A stretch of DNA of 5,833 nucleotides from Pirellulaceae bacterium. Lineage in GTDB: Bacteria > Planctomycetota > Planctomycetia > Pirellulales > Pirellulaceae. A model generated the notes under the pieces. That model searched no databases, was not told the origin of the DNA, and worked only from the letters and a program-made list of their open reading frames with translations. Positions 1-5,775 of the stretch are shown here, piece by piece. Every line of letters begins with the position of its first letter. The stretch's first letter is position 1. The position numbers were made by a program, and so were the translations under genes. The stretch is taken from positions 1 to 5,833 of the forward strand of contig JADLDX010000264.1 in assembly GCA_020846515.1 (NCBI GenBank), read 5' to 3'.

Positions 1-9
1 ATCGTCGAT

Positions 10-39
10 TGAGCCAGCGAGTGTATGCGAGATGGCTCA
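10..39 (+). other. Weak inverted repeat at the window's left edge
   Basis: TGAGCCA (10-16) can pair with TGGCTCA (33-39) around a 16-nt loop. It begins at a TGA (10-12) that could be the stop codon of a gene lying upstream of the window. A stem at a stop codon would fit a terminator, but there is no T-tract after it and the loop is long. This may be chance, and no function is claimed. Confidence 0.2.
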
Positions 40-184
40 CAAAGGCCTGGCAAAAACCAAGAAAAGTTGATTCGTCGAGTTGTGTGCGTATTCTCACAGA
101 CCGGAGGTGCACCAAGGGCTCAAATCTCAAGCGTTAGTCATTGTCTACGACCGATCGTCCAGTCGTAACCTATCCAACGTTTAC

Positions 185-190
185 AGGAGA
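185..190 (+). promoter_or_regulatory. Ribosome binding site of the FN3 protein gene
   Basis: AGGAGA lies 7 nt before the ATG at 198, which is good Shine-Dalgarno spacing. It selects this ATG over the upstream in-frame TTG at 141, which has no such site and would put an extra polar stretch in front of the signal peptide. Confidence 0.7.
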
Positions 191-197
191 TATAGGA

Positions 198-668
198 ATG
201 AGTCTTAGTGTCGTAGTTTCTCGAGTTATGTTGTTCGGTTTAGTTTTCGCCGGCGCGCTGCTGTCGACCCGCGAAGCAGATGCCGCACCTCAACGTCGCA
301 AGCCGAAGCCGCCGGCCGCACCGTCGGTTACGCTCCGAGTGAACCGGCCAGATTTGGTCGAGTTGTCGGCGACTTACGTGCCCGGTTTCAGGCTGGAACA
401 CCAGCTCATCAGCGGTCCAAACACAGCGGGCAGCCCATCTTCGCTCACCATTGGCCCATTCTTCCGAGTCGGTGACCTTGATTACATTAGAAACACCTAT
501 CCGGTATTGCTTCAGCCGAATACCGAGTACGTCGTGCGCGTACGACAAATAAAAACATCTGCGGAGTTCTCAGCTTGGACGAGCTTTACATTCCGAACAG
601 CTCCCCAGTTTTTGTCGCGCCCAAGTTCGCCTCGCAATCTACGCGTCACACGCCGGCTACGCAGGTAA
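198..668 (+). CDS. Secreted fibronectin-III-like protein, 5' part of a frameshifted gene
   Basis: The open frame gives 156 residues. Residues 1-29 form a Sec signal peptide: a short N-region with Arg9, a hydrophobic core around 10-22 (MLFGLVFAGALL) and an A-D-A cleavage motif at 27-29. A basic, proline-rich linker follows (31-42). Residues about 43-136 resemble an FN3 domain, with the characteristic late-strand pattern LQPNTEYVVRVRQ followed by SAWTSFTFRTAP. A second FN3 domain starts at PSSPRNLRVT (142-151), but the frame then runs into RRLRR and a TAA at 666-668. The expected continuation is found in the next frame from about 650 (see the following entry). The complete protein would be about 235 residues. 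FN3 modules usually mediate extracellular binding, so a surface or secreted role is inferred. No PEP-CTERM signal or anchor is visible. As it stands the product would be truncated inside its second domain. Confidence 0.7.
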   Translation: MSLSVVVSRVMLFGLVFAGALLSTREADAAPQRRKPKPPAAPSVTLRVNRPDLVELSATYVPGFRLEHQLISGPNTAGSPSSLTIGPFFRVGDLDYIRNTYPVLLQPNTEYVVRVRQIKTSAEFSAWTSFTFRTAPQFLSRPSSPRNLRVTRRLRR

Positions 669-904
669 CTTTAGAGTGGGACGCGCCCAATACTACTGCA
701 GGCTTTACTTACGAGTACTTCATCAATGGCGTCAAAACACCGTTAACTCGTTGCCGTGGACCCTATGTATTCTGCACCGAAGCGGACTTTCGAATCGTCA
801 CCTTCGATCTTCCGGCCGCCGGCACGAGCTTGCGTTTTGGCGTCGCCGCGCGTGACGTGGACCTGAATCTGTCCCTGCCAGCCGAATTGGATATCGCCAA
901 CTGA
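650..904 (+). pseudogene. 3' part of the frameshifted FN3 gene (second FN3 domain)
   Basis: This segment is open for about 84 codons to the TGA at 902-904 in the frame that starts one base earlier than the 5' part. It encodes TPATQVTLEWDAPN, then FTYEYFINGV, and further on LPAAGTSLRFGVAARD. Joined to PSSPRNLRVT from the 5' part, this gives the usual FN3 opening (a P-x-x-P-x-N-L-x-V segment, then V-T-L-x-W). The domain reads as complete only if one base is restored near 641-653. I see no X-XXY-YYZ slippery heptamer, so programmed -1 frameshifting is unlikely. A one-base deletion or a sequencing error explains it better. The frame has an ATG at 575, but the residues between 575 and about 650 do not resemble the domain, so that start is not believed. 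Two Cys residues flank a short loop (RCRGPYVFC) and could form a disulfide after export. Confidence 0.65.
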
Positions 905-1002
905 GCGTATCGCGATGTCCGCATCGAAGTTACGGCATCTAAATCCTGAGTAATCACGCACCTTGGGCTTTAAGGACGAGTAGGTAGCAATTTTTCTTTT
1001 AT

Positions 1003-1020
1003 GTGTGAGTTCGCTCACAC
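1003..1020 (+). terminator. TTCG-loop hairpin between the FN3 and spondin genes
   Basis: GTGTGAG (1003-1009) and CTCACAC (1014-1020) form a perfect 7-bp stem around TTCG. TTTT follows at 1025-1028. It lies about 100 bp after the FN3 stop and about 90 bp before the spondin start. It could terminate the first gene, or be a structured element in the leader of the second. The run of T is short and is not adjacent to the stem, so termination is only moderately likely. The loop is closed by G-C rather than the extra-stable C-G pair. Confidence 0.4.
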
Positions 1021-1040
1021 TGCGTTTTATACGTCTCAAT

Positions 1041-1061
1041 TAGCCTGTGGATAGCCTGTGG
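1041..1061 (+). repeat. 11-bp tandem duplication
   Basis: TAGCCTGTGG occurs at 1041-1050 and again at 1052-1061, separated by one A, giving a period of 11 bp, about one helical turn. It lies 50-70 bp upstream of the spondin gene start, where a regulator could bind side by side on one DNA face. A simple replication duplication is equally possible. Confidence 0.6.
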
Positions 1062-1110
1062 CTTTTTGTTTGTCCGCAGTTCAAAAATCTCGTTTCGAAA
1101 AGTGCTTAGC

Positions 1111-1935
1111 ATGAGAACACTGATGAATTTTAAGTTTCTGCAGCTCTTGGGCTTGCTGGCCGTCGGTTGGTCCAGTCACGCGCAAGGGGCCATTGTCAAT
1201 GTGACAGTAACTTTCCAGAACCTCGCGCCAACCAACAGCGTGTCGTTTGCACCGTTGCGAGTTGGGTTCAACAACGGGACGTTCGACTCATTTAACATCG
1301 GCACGACAGCTACTGCTCCGATTGTATCTATAGCAGAAGGCGGTAGTGGTAGCGCTTGGTTCCCAGCCTTTGCAGCCGCTGACCCAACGGCTGTGCTTGG
1401 CACAGTCGGTGGAGCGTTGGTGCCCACGGGAAACGTGGGTGGCGGGTTTGCCAGCTCGGCTTCTCAAACCTTCACGATCGATACCAACGTAAATCGCTTT
1501 TTCACTTTCGCGTCCATGGTCATCCCGAGCAACGATTTGTTTATCGGAAATGACAATCCAGCGGCTTTCCAGATCCTGGACAGTAGCGGCAATTTATTGA
1601 TCTCGCAAATTAATCAAACGGCCTCACAGATTTGGGATGCAAATTCCGAAGTTGCCATTGCCGCCAACGCAGCCTTTGTTGCAGGTGGAGTCAATGGGAA
1701 TCGTGTGGAAGAAGGTGGAACAGTTGCGTTCGACTTCGCGGAGTTGAATGTCTTCAACGGGTTGACCACGGGAGCCGGCTACGTCTTTAACAACAGCCTG
1801 GCTGGGACCACAGACATAGGTCGAATTTCGTTTTCTGTAACCGCTGTACCCGAACCGAGCTCGATGGCCCTGGTTGGCCTCATGGGGATCGGGGTAGTGG
1901 TACGACGCTTTCGCAAAAAGTCCGCGAGGGTCTGA
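1111..1935 (+). CDS. Spondin-domain PEP-CTERM protein (exported, exosortase substrate type)
   Basis: The product is 274 residues. Residues 1-26 are a signal peptide with core FLQLLGLLAVGW and likely cleavage near SHAQG-A. Residues about 29-205 match the Spondin_N domain: IVNVTVTFQNLAP at the first strand, VGFNNGTFDSFNIG, then the highly typical FASMVIPSNDLFIGNDNP (134-150) and IWDANSEV (174-181). The C-terminus is a canonical PEP-CTERM signal: VPEPSS at 246-251, a hydrophobic helix (252-264) and a basic tail RRFRKK (265-270). In known systems an exosortase cleaves at this motif while the protein is held in the membrane, often as part of surface or matrix export. The exosortase-like gene downstream supports the context, although it looks catalytically dead. 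The ATG at 1111 is chosen because it places the signal peptide at the N-terminus. The ATG at 1123 is also possible, and the frame extends upstream to a TTG at 1066. No convincing Shine-Dalgarno site is seen. The ligand of the spondin domain is unknown. Confidence 0.9.
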   Translation: MRTLMNFKFLQLLGLLAVGWSSHAQGAIVNVTVTFQNLAPTNSVSFAPLRVGFNNGTFDSFNIGTTATAPIVSIAEGGSGSAWFPAFAAADPTAVLGTVGGALVPTGNVGGGFASSASQTFTIDTNVNRFFTFASMVIPSNDLFIGNDNPAAFQILDSSGNLLISQINQTASQIWDANSEVAIAANAAFVAGGVNGNRVEEGGTVAFDFAELNVFNGLTTGAGYVFNNSLAGTTDIGRISFSVTAVPEPSSMALVGLMGIGVVVRRFRKKSARV

Positions 1936-1970
1936 GCGGTGGAGATCCGTTTGAGAGCTTCTTGAAGTCT

Positions 1971-2022
1971 GCGCAGGCGGCTTCCAATGGCAGCCGCTGC
2001 GCTCTTTACTCTTTCACTCTTT
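1971..2022 (+). terminator. Stem-loop terminator after the spondin gene
   Basis: GCGCAGGCGGCT (1971-1982) pairs with AGCCGCTGCGC (1992-2002). This makes an 11-bp GC-rich stem with one bulged G and a 9-nt loop. A pyrimidine tract with several T runs follows (2003-2022), interrupted by C and A. It begins 36 bp after the spondin stop codon. The stem is strong. The U-tract is imperfect, so readthrough into the exosortase-like gene is possible. Confidence 0.7.
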
Positions 2023-2038
2023 GCCGGCGCACTACTAG

Positions 2039-2065
2039 TATGAGCTTAATTTAATATGAGCTTAA
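2039..2065 (+). repeat. Duplicated start region of the exosortase-like gene
   Basis: TATGAGCTTAA occurs at 2039-2049 and 2055-2065, a 16-bp period. Both copies carry an ATG. The first (2040) reads MSLI and then stops at TAA (2052-2054). The second (2056) opens the exosortase-like gene with MSLK. No Shine-Dalgarno sequence precedes either ATG. The result is a four-codon open frame ending one base before the real start codon, which could couple or modulate initiation, or may simply be a small duplication. Confidence 0.65.
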
Positions 2066-3072
2066 AAGAATGCTTACCATGCGATAGCCTGGCCGCACCG
2101 CAGGCGTCGAAGTCCAAAAAGGAACGCTTGGCACAAGGACTGTGGATACTCGTGCTGGTTGGTCCGTTACCGCTCGTGTTTTATCCGTTCCTGGAGAATG
2201 GGACACATGTTTCATCCTTAGCGGTTCGCACTTTCGGCATCGTCCTATGGTGCGTTGCGCTATTTGCATTCGTGGCACTTGTCCGCTCCCGTTGGGACAA
2301 AGTGACGCGCCATCCAGAAACGTGGACCAGCTGGATAATGTTGGCGTCGGGCATGGTGTGCTATTTCCTTAGCATCCTCAGCACCTTCAGTATCTTGAGC
2401 GTCCCGGCTTGGGCGATATCGATCGCAACCCTGGGCTGGCTGCTGCTGGCAGCAGCTTGGTTGGCGACGCACACGGGCCTGAGAGAGAGCGGTAGTGCGA
2501 AGATGTTCATCTACTGGCCAGCGCTGTGCATGCTGCAGCAACTACCAGAATTTCTCGAAACGAGATTTCTGCTGGCCTATAAACAATTACTCTTTACGGT
2601 CACCGCCGGCTGCTTTGACGCCCTAAGCATTCCTTTTCATAGCGACCATCTGAGTTTTCAATTCGCCAAAGCATCTCTGGCGATCGACGAGGTCCTCAGT
2701 AACTCTCACATGATTGCTTGGATGCTGTTTGTCAGTTGCTTGATCGTTGCCTGGCTGCGCAGACCATTGGTACTATTGCCGGCCTATTTGTGCATCGCAT
2801 TATTTTGGACATTCGGAATGCATTGGATGCAACTCTTGGTCCTAGGGGTTGCTCGACAACAAGATCAGTTGGCATTTTCCAATAGCGGACTATCGATTTT
2901 GTTGATGGCTGTGACTCTGGTGTTGGCAGTTGCCTTGTTGTTCTCCAGCGATCGATGTTTGCGAATATTATTCATGCCCGTTGAGTTAGAGGATTCGTGG
3001 CAGGGACAGCTCAACCCGATCAACCGCCTTTGGAATCGCCTACTAGGCACGTGGACTTGCCCACGGGCTTAG
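2056..3072 (+). CDS. Exosortase-family membrane protein, XrtU-like, apparently lacking the catalytic triad
   Basis: The product is 338 residues with about eight or nine hydrophobic segments (roughly 28-46, 56-77, 91-113, 117-137, 149-163, 171-190, 217-234, 237-264, 279-297). The order of landmarks fits the exosortase fold: WPALCMLQQLP at 154-164, a helix leading to LAIDE (208-212), an RRPL loop (235-238), an FW pair (250-251), and a final helix ending LLFSSDR. Active exosortases are membrane Cys proteases/transpeptidases that process PEP-CTERM proteins through a Cys in a (D/E)EACSG motif, an Arg after an N-x-x-R motif, and a His. Here DEVLSN (211-216) puts Leu214 at the Cys position. MHWMQ (255-259) puts Gln at the Arg position. 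The QLAFSNSG stretch (271-278) has no His. It is therefore probably non-catalytic. The C-terminal end after NRLLGTW also looks frameshifted (next entry). The start ATG lies in an 11-bp duplication without a ribosome binding site. Family call is fairly confident; the XrtU subfamily is from memory of the family pattern. Confidence 0.75.
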   Translation: MSLKECLPCDSLAAPQASKSKKERLAQGLWILVLVGPLPLVFYPFLENGTHVSSLAVRTFGIVLWCVALFAFVALVRSRWDKVTRHPETWTSWIMLASGMVCYFLSILSTFSILSVPAWAISIATLGWLLLAAAWLATHTGLRESGSAKMFIYWPALCMLQQLPEFLETRFLLAYKQLLFTVTAGCFDALSIPFHSDHLSFQFAKASLAIDEVLSNSHMIAWMLFVSCLIVAWLRRPLVLLPAYLCIALFWTFGMHWMQLLVLGVARQQDQLAFSNSGLSILLMAVTLVLAVALLFSSDRCLRILFMPVELEDSWQGQLNPINRLWNRLLGTWTCPRA

Positions 3073-3250
3073 GCCTTTCAGGCCCAAACCAGGCGGGTTC
3101 AAGACGCCCATCGAAGACAATTTTTTGGGACCAAGTATCAATGATGCCATCGAAGCACCAAATGAAAACTGCGAAACGTTCTGCTCTATTGCGGCCGTGG
3201 AAGTGGATGAGCAAGCTGAAGGGATCGTTTCGCAAGTCAATGCGTCGTAG
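3047..3250 (+). pseudogene. Probable out-of-frame C-terminus of the exosortase-like gene
   Basis: The exosortase frame stops at 3070-3072. The frame one base later is open from 3047 to the TAG at 3248-3250 and reads like real protein, for example PIEDNFLGPSINDAIEAP and then IAAVEVDEQAEGIVSQ. From 3074 to 3247, 24 of 58 codons in this frame start with G, against 8 of 58 in the frame of the downstream TPR gene. High G in the first codon position is a classic coding signature. I infer that a one-base insertion (or an equivalent indel or sequencing error) near 3050-3073 cut the exosortase-like gene short, and that its natural length was about 400 residues. I recognise no domain in this tail. The alternative is a separate short gene from the TTG at 3125 (41 residues). 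Confidence 0.4.
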
Positions 3251-3356
3251 ATTTCCAGCCGACGGTTCCTTCGGCGCACGATCGAGATTGACAAAGCCCT
3301 TTCGCTGGGCGAAACGCATGGTCAGGAATTCCTTGGAATTTGCTCAGCCAACTCCA

Positions 3357-4871
3357 ATGGCGGCTTATGTTCCAGCCGGAAACTTTGATAGAAAGCTAAC
3401 GATTAGACATTTGGTGGACCCGATTTTATGGCTCCATTGGATAGTGTCCTTCGCGCTGAACTGGTTGCTATCGCGACCCTATTCCCAAGTTGTGGCTGCG
3501 CTACCTTCTGTCACGCTTGGAGCCGCACTGGTAACGGTGATCGTTTTGAGCACTAGAGATAACTCGAGCAGTCGAGAGAGCCGTTACCGTTCTATCTTGC
3601 AAGAATCCGTGGCGAGTCGAGACTTCGAGGTCGCCACTGTAGTGCTCAAAAGCCTGATAGATAGCAGCCCACTGAATCTAGATCTACAGTATCAACAGGC
3701 ATTGATCGAACACATGCGTGGCGATACCGACTTAGCCGTCAAACAAATGTCCGACTTGGCCACTGTTCACAATCATGGCCTGGCCGCTATGTGGCTGGTC
3801 TCTCAGCAATTCAATCTGCAGGAGCTCAAAAAATGGACAGAGCCGAATCACGCACGCTTTCGTCTACTAATGGAAATTGGGCTTAAGAATTTGGACGGAG
3901 AGAATCTGCTTTCAGCCAAAGTGCTGATGTTCAGCTACCTGGCTGAAGTTGGCGCGTACAGCGACGCGCGGAGGTATCTGACTGAAGTTGTGCCTTCACG
4001 TCCGGAGTTGGCACTAGCCGCCGCTACCCTATGTAGATCTCAGCATGATTTGGCGGGCATGAAAGAATATGCAAGCCTGGCTGAGAGCCATTGGGAAGCT
4101 GAGCTTTCTCGAAAGCCTAGTGACATCAACGCCAGGATCAATCTCGCGCGAGTCTTGATGATTCAAACAAAATTCGAGAACGCCGCAAAGTTGCTCAATG
4201 ATGGTTACCGCTTAACCAAAGACAGTCGCCTGACGGGCGTAACTGGCGAAGCCCTCGTGATATGGTCAGACCATTTGGGTGCTAACGATGTGGGGGCCAA
4301 GAATCTGGTCAAGCGTCTGCAGATATTGCATGCCGCGATTGGTATCGCGCCGTCTGATCCTGTCGTTGGTTCATCGGTCGCCAAACTGATGATCGATTGC
4401 CGCGACAATCGTTTACCCAATGTCATGCGACTGAAGGAGGAGATACTCAAGGGTACCGACCCAGTTTCGACTCATTTCATCCGCGGTACGTTAGCGTTGC
4501 TGGACAACCAATTCGCAGAGGCGAAATTGCAACTGGAATTGGCTATGCAACGCGAGCCGAACATTCCCGCCATCCTCAACAATTTGGCAGTCGCGATTGC
4601 AGAAATCAAAGGTGGCGATCTCGAACAGTCCCTGTCACTTGCCAACTTGGCGCTCGCCAAGGCACCAAATCACGCCTACTTTTTGGAGACGCGTGGACAG
4701 ATTCTCGTCAAGCTGAATCGATGGCAGGCAGCGATATTCGATCTTGAAGTGGCACTCGAAACCCCAGAATTGCGCCCAGCCATTTATCCCAGCCTGGCGT
4801 TAGCCTACGAAAAAATTGGCGAAGCTGATATGAGTCGAGTCTATCAGAATTTAGTCAAGCGAGCACCTTGA
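3357..4871 (+). CDS. Membrane-anchored TPR-repeat protein
   Basis: From this ATG the product is 504 residues. Residues about 20-65 are hydrophobic (DPILWLHWIVSF, then SVTLGAALVTVIVLS) and give one or two membrane passes. The rest is helical and TPR-like. Clear repeats are around 87-130 (RDFEVATVVLKSLI, ALIEHMRGDTDLAVKQM), 256-290 (ARINLARVLMIQTKFENAAKLL), 372-403 (FIRGTLALLDNQFAEAKLQL), 404-437 (ILNNLAVAIAEIKGGDLEQSL), 440-470 (LETRGQILVKLNRWQAAIFDL) and 476-500. Such proteins act as scaffolds for protein assembly; the partner is unknown. The open frame extends back to a GTG at 2997, with ATGs at 3141, 3240 and 3318, and would overlap the exosortase gene. The stretch before about 3250 is Arg/Lys/Ser-rich with a non-coding base pattern, so a start at 3357 or 3318 is preferred. 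No Shine-Dalgarno site is evident at either. Same-strand placement after the exosortase-like gene suggests co-transcription. Confidence 0.8.
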   Translation: MAAYVPAGNFDRKLTIRHLVDPILWLHWIVSFALNWLLSRPYSQVVAALPSVTLGAALVTVIVLSTRDNSSSRESRYRSILQESVASRDFEVATVVLKSLIDSSPLNLDLQYQQALIEHMRGDTDLAVKQMSDLATVHNHGLAAMWLVSQQFNLQELKKWTEPNHARFRLLMEIGLKNLDGENLLSAKVLMFSYLAEVGAYSDARRYLTEVVPSRPELALAAATLCRSQHDLAGMKEYASLAESHWEAELSRKPSDINARINLARVLMIQTKFENAAKLLNDGYRLTKDSRLTGVTGEALVIWSDHLGANDVGAKNLVKRLQILHAAIGIAPSDPVVGSSVAKLMIDCRDNRLPNVMRLKEEILKGTDPVSTHFIRGTLALLDNQFAEAKLQLELAMQREPNIPAILNNLAVAIAEIKGGDLEQSLSLANLALAKAPNHAYFLETRGQILVKLNRWQAAIFDLEVALETPELRPAIYPSLALAYEKIGEADMSRVYQNLVKRAP

Positions 4872-5667
4872 CTGAGCCTTGACTAAGTGTCTGACACCAT
4901 TGGGCGGCTTGGATAGCGTCCTCAAAAATCTGCTCGAGCTCTATAAGACAGATCTCCATACTGTCTTCCGGGGACAAGCTAAATTCTTCTGGATCACTTC
5001 CCTTGAGTAGCTGGCGAGATTGGAGCTCGTCGGTCCACTTGCCCAGTTTCGACTGTAGTTGTTCTAACTTCTCGCATCGTGCTTCTAAATCGATGGTACA
5101 GCCGCTGTGCTTCAGGAATTCAAACCCGTACCTCAAGCGTTTGACCGCGATGCGCAGTCGATGCACGTTGCGGTCGCAGATCGGCAAGTCCGTTGCCTTG
5201 ACGATCAAGCGAGCAGCGAGTTGGGTGATGCGCATGGCCAACCCTTGAACGAGTGCCGGCTTAGCTTGCTGTTCGATTGATTGGCGATGCGTGAGCATCG
5301 AATCATGCTTGAGCCAGCGCTGAACGCTACGAACTAGTGCATCGCGCGACACTTGTTGCCAGCGGCGCAGTTTCTTCCCATGCTTACTGGAGCCTGATGG
5401 CAAGCTTGCGCGTTTGAGCAGAACATCACAATCGCGCAGCTTGTTCGTTCTCGTCCGCACTTGCCCACAACGACGCACGTAAAATCGGTAATCGCTTTTG
5501 CTTAATGAATCCTGACAAAGGTAGATGGCCGCCTCTGCCCTGCGCGAGGCCACGCGCACCGCATGCACCACCGTCGACGAACCGTCGCTGACCAGTTCGC
5601 GAATTTTCGTTTCCAGTTCGCATAAATGCGCTGCCAGGACCGATTCGATGTTTTGCGATGGGCTCAT
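4855..5667 (-). CDS. CHAD-domain protein
   Basis: The product is 270 residues and consists almost entirely of one CHAD domain, a helical bundle with conserved His and basic residues that bind polyphosphate or other polyanions. The paired signatures are visible: VVHAVRVASRRAEAAIYL (33-50) in the first half and NVHRLRIAVKRLRYGFEFL (167-185) in the second, each with His followed by Arg/Lys clusters. KLRDCDVLLKR (76-86) matches the usual R-D-x-D-V segment, and LEQLQSKLGKWTDE (201-214) the L-Q-x-x-L-G-x-x-x-D segment. No CYTH domain is fused to it, so this is a stand-alone CHAD protein. No signal peptide is seen, so it is likely cytoplasmic or granule-associated. The ATG at 5667 is chosen because GGGAG lies 7 nt upstream and the domain begins soon after. 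A GTG at 5739 would add 24 residues across a tandem repeat and lacks a good site. Its last 17 bp overlap the end of the convergent TPR gene. Confidence 0.88.
   Translation of the reverse strand: MSPSQNIESVLAAHLCELETKIRELVSDGSSTVVHAVRVASRRAEAAIYLCQDSLSKSDYRFYVRRCGQVRTRTNKLRDCDVLLKRASLPSGSSKHGKKLRRWQQVSRDALVRSVQRWLKHDSMLTHRQSIEQQAKPALVQGLAMRITQLAARLIVKATDLPICDRNVHRLRIAVKRLRYGFEFLKHSGCTIDLEARCEKLEQLQSKLGKWTDELQSRQLLKGSDPEEFSLSPEDSMEICLIELEQIFEDAIQAAQWCQTLSQGSVKVLA
4866..4887 (+). repeat. 11-bp imperfect tandem duplication at the convergent gene ends
   Basis: CCTTGACTGAG (4866-4876) is followed at once by CCTTGACTAAG (4877-4887), matching at 10 of 11 positions. The first copy holds the stop codon of the TPR gene (TGA 4869-4871). 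On the other strand both copies lie within the last codons of the CHAD gene. A local duplication may have extended the CHAD C-terminus and created the short overlap. Confidence 0.6.
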
Positions 5668-5674
5668 ACCGTGA

Positions 5675-5679
5675 CTCCC
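5675..5679 (-). promoter_or_regulatory. Ribosome binding site of the CHAD gene
   Basis: On the minus strand GGGAG lies 7 nt before the ATG at 5667. This is the reason for choosing that start over the GTG at 5739. Confidence 0.6.
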
Positions 5680-5699
5680 GTGATCTGGTGATCTGGTGA
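5680..5699. repeat. 8-bp tandem repeat, 2.5 copies
   Basis: GTGATCTG occurs at 5680-5687 and 5688-5695, followed by GTGA (5696-5699). It lies just upstream of the CHAD gene's ribosome binding site. Gain or loss of one unit would shift the frame of any N-terminal extension from 5739, which argues further for the start at 5667. It could also alter leader spacing. Confidence 0.6.
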
Positions 5700-5775
5700 G
5701 ACTGCCAATGGTTACATTCAACCATGAATCTTGCGTCACTCCAAACTCTGGCGGCGTAGAATCAGGTCTTGGCGC

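Noticed and set aside
67..94. Sigma70-like pair TTGATT (67-72) and TATTCT (89-94) with 16-nt spacing, upstream of the FN3 gene
   Set aside because: Each box matches only four of six consensus bases and planctomycete promoters are poorly defined, so a chance match is likely.
240..548. 102-codon minus-strand frame opposite the FN3 gene
   Set aside because: It is antisense to a signal peptide and FN3 domain with clear protein features, and has no domain signature of its own.
641..653. Programmed -1 ribosomal frameshift in the FN3 gene
   Set aside because: No X-XXY-YYZ slippery heptamer is present in the junction, and I saw no clear stimulatory stem just downstream.
1085..1098. 14-bp AAATCTCGTTTCGA, matched in inverted orientation at 2555-2568
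   Set aside because: One 14-bp match in a window of this size is not rare enough, and the second copy lies inside the exosortase-like coding region.
3020..3319. Open frames of 83-99 codons on the minus strand
   Set aside because: They overlap the exosortase tail and the hidden forward frame, show no recognisable domain, and are best explained as shadows.
2997..3356. 120-residue N-terminal extension of the TPR protein from the GTG at 2997
   Set aside because: Low G in first codon positions, unusual Arg/Lys/Trp-rich composition and overlap with the exosortase gene argue against translation. A start at 3357 or 3318 places the membrane segment near the N-terminus as expected.
4397..4747. 116-codon forward frame inside the TPR gene
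   Set aside because: It lies wholly within a well-supported TPR coding region in another frame and its translation has no repeat or domain pattern.
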